Shown piece by piece: positions 58,683 to 64,000 of a stretch of 64,000 nucleotides of DNA. The DNA comes from Alphaproteobacteria bacterium. Lineage in GTDB: Bacteria > Pseudomonadota > Alphaproteobacteria > DSM-16000 > Inquilinaceae. The notes under the pieces are model-generated. The model was given only the letters and a program-made list of their open reading frames with translations, was not told where the DNA came from and ran no database searches. How positions within the stretch are numbered: position 1 is the stretch's first letter; the number at the start of each line of letters is the position of its first letter. The translations under genes were made by a program, and so were the position numbers. The stretch covers positions 62,001-126,000 of the forward strand of contig JANQIX010000043.1 in the NCBI GenBank assembly GCA_028281925.1, in the 5' to 3' direction.

Positions 58683-60767
58683 CTACCCTTCGACGCGGGA
58701 GAAATCGGCGACGCTGTTCATAGTGTCGGTGATCGCCTGCAAAAGGGCCAGACGGTTGCGCCTAAGGTCGGTGTCTTCGGCATTGACCGTCACCTGGTCG
58801 AAGAAGGCGTCAATGGGCGCTCGCAGGCGGGCCAGCGCGGACATGGCGCCGGCGAAATCCATCGCGCTGATCCGGTCGGCCACATCGGTGCTGGCCCGCG
58901 CCAGGGCATCGGCGACCTGACGCTCCTCCGCCTGCGTAAAGCCAGTCGGGTTCGGCGTACCATAGCCGTCGGCGCCGTCCTTCTTGGCTTCGATCCGCAC
59001 GATATTGCCGGCCCGGCGGTACCCCGTCAGCAGGTTGGCGCCATCGTCGCTGGTCAACAGGTCTTCCAGGGCCGAAACCCGGTCGAGCAACTGCACCAGA
59101 TCGTCGACCCCGAGGGCGAACACGGCATCGATCAGGTCGTGCCGCACCCCCTTGTCCCGCAAGCTGACCTTCAGCCTGTCGGCCAGGAAGGCCAGGATGT
59201 CGTTCGCAACTGTGGCCGGCTTCAGATCGTCAACCACGGCCGCATAGTGGCCAATGGCCTCGCTCAGAAAGTCTCGCAGCGGAAGGTCGAGCCGGTTTTC
59301 CAGGATCAGGCGGATGACGCCCAGCGCTGCACGGCGCAAGGCGAAGGGATCGCGGCTCCCGGTGGGCTTTTCGTCGATCGCGAAGAACCCGGCCAGCGTG
59401 TCGACCTTGTCAGCCAGCGCGACTGCGATGGATAGCGACGCGCTCGGGCAATCATCGCCCGGTCCCAGCGGCGCATAGTGCTGAGCGATCGCCTCGGCGA
59501 TCGCCGGCGGCATCCCCTGCCCCAAAGCGTAGTAGCGGCCCATGACGCCCTGAAGCTCAGGGAACTCGCCGACCATGCCGGTGACGAGATCGGCCTTGCA
59601 GAGCGCTGCAGCATGGCCAGCCGCCTCGGGGTCGGCGTCGGCGATGCGGCCGGCGATGGTGCGTGATAGCGCGCCGACGCGGACCACCTTCTCCGCCATG
59701 CTGCCGAGCCTGGCGTGGAAAATGATGCTGCCGAGCTTGCCGGCATGGGTTTCCAACGGCGTCTTGCGGTCCTGATCCCAGAAGAATTTTGCATCGGCCA
59801 GGCGGGCGCGCAGCACGCGCTCATTGCCGGCGACGACTGCAGCACCGCCGTCTTGCGTCTCGGTATTGGCGACCACAATGAAGCGTGGCGCCAGCGTTCC
59901 GTCCGGCTTGCGGCAGGCGAAGTATTTCTGATGGGTGCGCATGGAGGTCGTCAGGACCTCTTGCGGGACCTCCATGAACACGTCGTCGATCCGGCCCATC
60001 AGCACGATCGGCCATTCGACGAGACCTGCGACCTCCTCCGCCAGGCCATCGTCCTCGACAAGGCTCAGCCCCTCCTCCTCCGCCCGCTGGCGGGACTTGT
60101 TGAGGATGGCGGACTTGCGCCTGTCGCGGTCCAGCATCACGCTGGCGTCCACCAGCTTCTGCGCATAGTCGGCATAGTCCACGACCCGGACGATCTCAGG
60201 CGCCAGGAAGCGGTGTCCCTGCGTCTCGGCGCCATAGGCCAGGCTCAGGTGTTCGTCCGGCTGGAAGGCGCCGGGCAGCGGTTTCCCGTCGAACAGGGCG
60301 AGCACGCGGTGCAGCGGCCGCACCCATCGGAACGTGCTCTCGCCCCAGCGCATGCTCTTCGGCCATGGGAAGCCGGTCAGCACGCGCGCCACGACGTCAG
60401 CCAGTACTTCAGGCGCCGGCCGGCCGGGCCGGTTGACCACGGCGAACCAAGCGCGGCCCTTGCCCGTGTCGCGCAGTTCGCACTGATCCAGCGCCACGCC
60501 GGCAGATCTGAGGAATCCGTCCAGCGCCGCCTGCGGCGCGCCTTCGCGCGGGCCCTTGCGCTCCTCGCTCAGATCGGGTTGGACCGCGGGCACACCGTCG
60601 GCGGCGAAGGTCAGCCGGCGCGGCGTGACGAAGGTGCGGGCACTGGCCGGCGCCAGACGTTCGGCCGCGAGCGCCTCGCCCATCAGCCGCGCCAGGTCAT
60701 CGGCGGCACGCGCCTGCATGCGCGCCGGGATCTCTTCGGAAAACAGCTCCAGCAGAAACTCGGCCAT
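58683..60767 (-). CDS. glyS: Glycyl-tRNA synthetase beta subunit
   Basis: The 694-residue beta subunit of the heterotetrameric bacterial glycyl-tRNA synthetase carries tRNA-binding functions. It begins MAEFLLELFSEEIPARMQ, a hallmark of the family, and contains FFWDQDRKTPLE and the DALR-like C-terminal domain (DALARASTDVADRI onward). The ATG at 60767 lies 5 bases after the glyQ stop, which implies translational coupling. Length is normal. Confidence 0.97.
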   Translation of the reverse strand: MAEFLLELFSEEIPARMQARAADDLARLMGEALAAERLAPASARTFVTPRRLTFAADGVPAVQPDLSEERKGPREGAPQAALDGFLRSAGVALDQCELRDTGKGRAWFAVVNRPGRPAPEVLADVVARVLTGFPWPKSMRWGESTFRWVRPLHRVLALFDGKPLPGAFQPDEHLSLAYGAETQGHRFLAPEIVRVVDYADYAQKLVDASVMLDRDRRKSAILNKSRQRAEEEGLSLVEDDGLAEEVAGLVEWPIVLMGRIDDVFMEVPQEVLTTSMRTHQKYFACRKPDGTLAPRFIVVANTETQDGGAAVVAGNERVLRARLADAKFFWDQDRKTPLETHAGKLGSIIFHARLGSMAEKVVRVGALSRTIAGRIADADPEAAGHAAALCKADLVTGMVGEFPELQGVMGRYYALGQGMPPAIAEAIAQHYAPLGPGDDCPSASLSIAVALADKVDTLAGFFAIDEKPTGSRDPFALRRAALGVIRLILENRLDLPLRDFLSEAIGHYAAVVDDLKPATVANDILAFLADRLKVSLRDKGVRHDLIDAVFALGVDDLVQLLDRVSALEDLLTSDDGANLLTGYRRAGNIVRIEAKKDGADGYGTPNPTGFTQAEERQVADALARASTDVADRISAMDFAGAMSALARLRAPIDAFFDQVTVNAEDTDLRRNRLALLQAITDTMNSVADFSRVEG

Positions 60768-60772
60768 GGCTG

Positions 60773-61654
60773 CTACGCCGCCTCCAGCCACATCTCGCAA
60801 CAGGCGCGCGCCAGGTCGCGGACGCGGCCGATATAGGCGGCACGCTCCACCACGCTGATCACACCGCGGGCGTCGAGCAGATTGAACAGATGGCTCGCCT
60901 TGATGCACTGGTCATAGGCCGGCAGCGCCAGGCGATGGCCGATCAGCGACTGGCACGCCGTTTCCGCATCGGCGAAGTGGCGCAGCAACGCGTCGGTATC
61001 CGCGTGCTCGAAATTGTAGGCGGAGTACTCCCGCTCCGCCCGATGGAAGACATCGCGATAGGTCTTCCGCCCCGGCCCTGCCGGATCGTTGAAGGGCAGG
61101 TCGTAGATGCTCTCTTTGCCCAGCACATACATGGCAATGCGTTCCAGGCCGTAGGTCAGCTCCAACGGCACGGGATCGCATTCGATGCCGCCGACCTGCT
61201 GGAAATAGGTGTACTGCGTCACCTCCATCCCGTCGCACCAGACCTCCCAGCCCAGCCCCCAGGCACCCAAGGTTGGGCTTTCCCAGTCATCCTCGACGAA
61301 GCGGATGTCGTGCAACGCCGGGTCGATGCCCAGCGCATAGAGGCTCTGCAGATAAAGACCCTGGCTATCGGCCGGCGACGGCTTCATCAGCACCTGGAAC
61401 TGGTAATAGTGCTGCAGCCGGTTCGGATTTTCGCCATAGCGGCCGTCGGTCGGCCGCCGCGAGGGCTGGACATAGGCGCAGTTCCACGTGTGCTCCGGCC
61501 CCAGCGAACGCAACGTGGTGGCCGGATGGAAGGTGCCTGCACCCACCTCCATGTCGAAGGGCTGCAGGATCACACAGCCCTGCGCAGCCCAGAAGGTCTG
61601 CAGCCTCAGGATGACGTCCTGAAACGACGTCGGCGGTGGGCTCACCGTCACCAT
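60773..61654 (-). CDS. glyQ: Glycyl-tRNA synthetase alpha subunit
   Basis: The 293-residue alpha subunit holds the class II catalytic core for glycine activation. Conserved features include the start [52 protein letters not shown] and [23 protein letters not shown] 61654 is preferred to a TTG twelve bases upstream. It is the upstream partner of glyS; both subunits are needed for activity. Confidence 0.97.
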   Translation of the reverse strand: MVTVSPPPTSFQDVILRLQTFWAAQGCVILQPFDMEVGAGTFHPATTLRSLGPEHTWNCAYVQPSRRPTDGRYGENPNRLQHYYQFQVLMKPSPADSQGLYLQSLYALGIDPALHDIRFVEDDWESPTLGAWGLGWEVWCDGMEVTQYTYFQQVGGIECDPVPLELTYGLERIAMYVLGKESIYDLPFNDPAGPGRKTYRDVFHRAEREYSAYNFEHADTDALLRHFADAETACQSLIGHRLALPAYDQCIKASHLFNLLDARGVISVVERAAYIGRVRDLARACCEMWLEAA

Positions 61655-61747
61655 GGGGTCGTCCAAGCCGGCTTATGGGGTCAAGGGTACCGGCGGCGGA
61701 CCGCCGGCCGGCCGAACGCTACTGCGCCGCACCCGGTGTGGCAACCG

Positions 61748-61972
61748 TCAGCGGCGCGGGCAGTCGTTGCGATCGCAGGCACGGGCCACGAAGACACCGC
61801 AGACCGTGCACTTCTGGAGGTCTTCGCTCTCCAGTTGCCGCCTGTCCTCTTCCGCCGAGGTGCGGCGCCGATTCTCCGCGCGGACACGGTTGACCGAGCC
61901 GATCAGCCGAAACGCCGCCAGCACGGCGACGATGATCAGCGCGAGGGTGAGCAGCTTGGGCAGGCTGAACAT
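61748..61972 (-). CDS. Small membrane-anchored protein with a Cys cluster
   Basis: The 74-residue protein has one N-terminal membrane helix (LLTLALIIVAVLAAFRLIG), a charged Arg/Glu segment, and a C-terminal cluster CTVCGVFVARACDRNDC with the CxxC-x7-C-x4-C pattern that could bind zinc. I know no function. The gene lies between the S49 peptidase and glyQ in the same direction, 39 bases after the peptidase. The location between well-conserved neighbours and the preserved Cys pattern argue that it is real. Confidence 0.75.
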   Translation of the reverse strand: MFSLPKLLTLALIIVAVLAAFRLIGSVNRVRAENRRRTSAEEDRRQLESEDLQKCTVCGVFVARACDRNDCPRR

Positions 61973-62011
61973 TCAGGCAGTTCCCAAAAGAGGCGCGGGT
62001 CCGGTCAGAGG

Positions 62012-62860
62012 CTAGAGGCCATAGCGCGCCCAGGCCAGCCGCTCTTCCACAGCCGCCAGCGCGCTGTCGACGATCGCACCGCCATCGACCGACTGCGTGA
62101 GCGACAGCCGGCGACGCAGCCAGCCCTTCTCCGCGCCCACCACACGCAGGCGCACCTTGTCGCCGAACTTCTCCCGCAGAGTCGGGCGCAGATGGCCGAT
62201 ACCGTCGACCAGGCCGTGGCTGAGGGCCGTCTGACCGGTCCAGAACTGGCCCTCGAACAGCTCATCGTCTTCGCCTTTGAGCCGGCCGCCACGCCGCGAG
62301 TTCACGAAGCCGCGGAAGCTGCCATGCATTTCATCCTGGATGCCGCGCAGGATGGCCACATCCTCATCCCGCTCCGGCTTGAACGGGTCCAGGATCGACT
62401 TGCGCGCGCCCGCGGTGTGCACGCGCCGCTCAATGCCATAGCGGGCGATCAACTCGTGCAGGCCGAAACCGGCGCTGATCACGCCGATGGACCCGACGAT
62501 GGAATTGGCATCGGCGTAGATCTCGTCGGCCGCACAGGCCAGCCAATAGCCGCCGGACGCCGCGACATCCTCCACGAAGGCGTAGACCGGGACCTCTTTC
62601 TCCTCAGCGAGATCGCGGACGCGTCGGGCGATCAGAGAGGACTGGACCGGGGACCCGCCGGGCGAGTTGATGGCCAGCGCGACCGCCTTCACCTTCGGCA
62701 GCGAAAACGCGCGCTGCAGCGGGCCGGCCAGCGCCGTCAGCGTCAGACCGCGCCGCAGGCCGATATCCTGCCCGATCACACCGGTCAGCCGCACCACGGC
62801 AACGACGGGTCGGGGGTGGCGCACCCGCTCAAGCGTAACGATGTCCCCAATCCGCGACAA
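62012..62860 (-). CDS. S49-family peptidase (SppA/SohB-like)
   Basis: The 282-residue protein is a single-domain S49 serine peptidase. The catalytic Ser lies in EDVAASGGYWLAC and the general-base Lys in AGARKSILDPF; INSPGGSPVQSS forms the oxyanion region and NSIVGSIGVI a conserved strand. SppA-type enzymes degrade cleaved signal peptides. No membrane helix is visible at the N-terminus, so it may be cytosolic or only peripherally attached. The start is TTG at 62860, which follows GGAGGG at six bases. It belongs to the conserved DUF2007-methyltransferase-peptidase-glyQS block. Confidence 0.88.
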   Translation of the reverse strand: MSRIGDIVTLERVRHPRPVVAVVRLTGVIGQDIGLRRGLTLTALAGPLQRAFSLPKVKAVALAINSPGGSPVQSSLIARRVRDLAEEKEVPVYAFVEDVAASGGYWLACAADEIYADANSIVGSIGVISAGFGLHELIARYGIERRVHTAGARKSILDPFKPERDEDVAILRGIQDEMHGSFRGFVNSRRGGRLKGEDDELFEGQFWTGQTALSHGLVDGIGHLRPTLREKFGDKVRLRVVGAEKGWLRRRLSLTQSVDGGAIVDSALAAVEERLAWARYGL

Positions 62861-62936
62861 ACCGGTCCCTCCGTTCGATGCCCCGCTGGAGGGCCGCCCG
62901 CCCTCTAGATAAGGATGTTGCGGGCTTTATCCAGGA

Positions 62937-63689
62937 TTACAGGGAGAGAGCGGCAGCATCCCGCAATACGGCCGTAGCCGCCTTGGTATAGCGCCCATCG
63001 GTTTCGTGCAGCACCAGCCCGACCGACATCACAGTACCGCCGCGCCCGCCCTTGCGGGCGGCCACGATCACCCTTTTTGCCGGCCGGCCGGCCTTGGGCC
63101 AGAGCGGAAAGACATGCGCGCTGCCGAATCGGGGCGACAGCAAGGCCAGGATCTCTTGCAGCCGGTCGGCGCGGTGGATCAGCGTCAGCGTGCCCTTGGG
63201 CCTGAGTGCCGCCCACGCCCGATCGATCCAGGGTGCGAGCCCTCCGGCGCCCTCAACCGTCGCCTGCCGCCGCCCTGGCTCAGGCGAGGCGGTATGGCCG
63301 GCTGCCGCCAGATAGGGGGGGTTGGCAATCACCTGGTCGAAGCTCTCCGGCGCCAGCACATCGTCGGCCGCGGCAATGTCCCCCGCCAAAAGGCGCACCC
63401 GGTCGGCGACGCCGTTCAACTTCGCGTTATCCCGTGCCAGCGCCAGATGGTCAGGGTCGCTGTCCAGCCCGACGATCGACACGGCGGGAAGGCGCGCTGC
63501 CAGGCACAGCGAGGCGGCGCCGGTGCCGCAGCCGAGATCGAGGACGCAGGCGCCATCGCGCGCGTCGACCGTCGCCGCCAACAGCACCGGATCGATGGCC
63601 ACGCGATAGCCGCCCGCCGGCTGGCGCAGCACCACACGGCCGCCCAGCAGCCGGTCTTCCGTGGTGCCGGCCGCCTCAGGCCCCGCCAT
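62937..63689 (-). CDS. TrmN6-like tRNA (adenine-N6) methyltransferase
   Basis: The 250-residue protein is an S-adenosylmethionine-dependent methyltransferase. Motif I reads VLDLGCGTGAASL and the amino-methylating catalytic motif is NPPY in VIANPPYLAA, as in the YfiC/TrmN6 family that modifies A37 of tRNA-Val. The N-terminus has the family's GGRVVLRQPAGGYRVAIDPVLL pattern. The tRNA substrate is inferred from family. It overlaps the upstream DUF2007 gene by 14 bases. Confidence 0.85.
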   Translation of the reverse strand: MAGPEAAGTTEDRLLGGRVVLRQPAGGYRVAIDPVLLAATVDARDGACVLDLGCGTGAASLCLAARLPAVSIVGLDSDPDHLALARDNAKLNGVADRVRLLAGDIAAADDVLAPESFDQVIANPPYLAAAGHTASPEPGRRQATVEGAGGLAPWIDRAWAALRPKGTLTLIHRADRLQEILALLSPRFGSAHVFPLWPKAGRPAKRVIVAARKGGRGGTVMSVGLVLHETDGRYTKAATAVLRDAAALSL

Positions 63690-63900
63690 CCGGCAGCTCT
63701 TCGCCGGTCTCGATCAGCACCCGGCGGGCCTGCTGAAGGTCTTCGTCCGCCACCATCAGCCGGCGCTGGATGGCGCTGATGCTGCCTTCCAGTATGGAGG
63801 TATGGGTGTCCAGCACGATCGCAGGGATGCCGGCATCGGCCAAGAGGGCCGTCAGCCAAGACAGCCGGACGGGATCGGTGGTCCGCAGAAGCTCTTTCAT
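63676..63900 (-). CDS. DUF2007-domain protein
   Basis: The 74-residue protein matches the DUF2007 group (putative signal-transducing protein). It begins MKELLRTTDPVRLSWLTALL and contains AGIPAIVLDTH and the end RRLMVADEDLQQARRVL, a PII-like alpha/beta layout in family models. Function is unknown. It overlaps the methyltransferase gene, and this pair is common in alphaproteobacteria. It is the first gene of the right-end operon visible here. Confidence 0.85.
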   Translation of the reverse strand: MKELLRTTDPVRLSWLTALLADAGIPAIVLDTHTSILEGSISAIQRRLMVADEDLQQARRVLIETGEELPDGGA

Positions 63901-64000
63901 CGGGGGCAGGACCGTGTCAAAGCCGCAGAAATGGGTTGTGGCCCGGTCATGCCTATGGGCCGCAGCGACCCGGGCTTGACCCCAGAGGGGCGCACCTTAT
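63901..64000. other. Upstream region of the DUF2007 operon
   Basis: The last 100 bases hold the presumed promoter of the minus-strand block and possibly that of a divergent gene beyond the window. I see no start codon with a ribosome site here. Confidence 0.35.

Overview
The window is high-GC, densely coded bacterial DNA with the gene content and gene order of an alphaproteobacterium. The right end is the most diagnostic part: a DUF2007 protein, a TrmN6-like methyltransferase, an S49 peptidase, glyQ, glyS and ppdK in one direction, an order I associate with Rhodospirillales-like alphaproteobacteria. GTG and TTG starts, pckG, two-subunit glycyl-tRNA synthetase and many solute-binding proteins fit a free-living heterotroph. 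I cannot name the genus. I see no phage, insertion sequence, CRISPR array, rRNA or replication origin. One tRNA gene (Phe, GAA) is present.

Layout. 0.1-5 kb: a two-domain polyphosphate kinase (pap), infA, a ferritin-like protein, an unknown protein with a Cys-His-Cys cluster, and a fusion of a degenerate peroxiredoxin domain with a 2-oxoglutarate/Fe(II) oxygenase. 5-10.1 kb: three RTX calcium-binding proteins made almost wholly of repeats, with a small secreted protein between the first two. 10.1-19.4 kb: a Sel1-repeat protein and central carbon metabolism (class II aldolase, aldo/keto reductase, GTP-dependent PEP carboxykinase, glycogen phosphorylase), plus two small secreted proteins, one of the YbjN family.

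19.5-25.2 kb is a compact five-gene minus-strand operon: telA, a lipoprotein fusing a solute-binding domain to a von Willebrand A domain, an XpaC-like protein, a membrane-anchored solute-binding-like protein, and a dienelactone-hydrolase-like enzyme. It ends at a perfect 21-bp inverted repeat. It is the best candidate here for a little-described system, probably an envelope or stress response related to tellurite/toxic-anion (TelA) modules. 25.4-31.6 kb: a large transketolase/AceE-like enzyme, convergent with a complete sodium-pumping methylmalonyl-CoA decarboxylase-type operon. 31.8-38.9 kb: an SRAP protein, an orphan CoxL-like molybdoenzyme subunit, a solute-binding protein plus histidine kinase pair, a small secreted protein, and NAD kinase.

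38.9-51.6 kb is a coherent peptide or N-acyl-amino-acid island. A complete oligopeptide-type ABC transporter runs with an M81 peptidase and two tandem N-formylglutamate amidohydrolases. Divergent from it run an ArgE-type deacylase, an AstE/aspartoacylase-type deacylase and an AbrB-family membrane protein. The products suggest import of acylated amino acids or short peptides and their hydrolysis. 51.6-64 kb: tRNA-Phe, a TRIC-type channel, a cysteine-rich secreted protein, argS, a lysophospholipase-like hydrolase, ppdK, glyS, glyQ, a small membrane CxxC protein, an S49 peptidase, a methyltransferase and a DUF2007 protein.

Regulatory signals include three close matches and one weaker match to a CRP/FNR-family palindrome (TGTGA-N6-TCACA), an FNR-like box upstream of pckG, and several strong GC-rich hairpins at gene ends. 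Start codons were moved from the longest open frame to internal codons where a ribosome binding site or signal peptide justified it.
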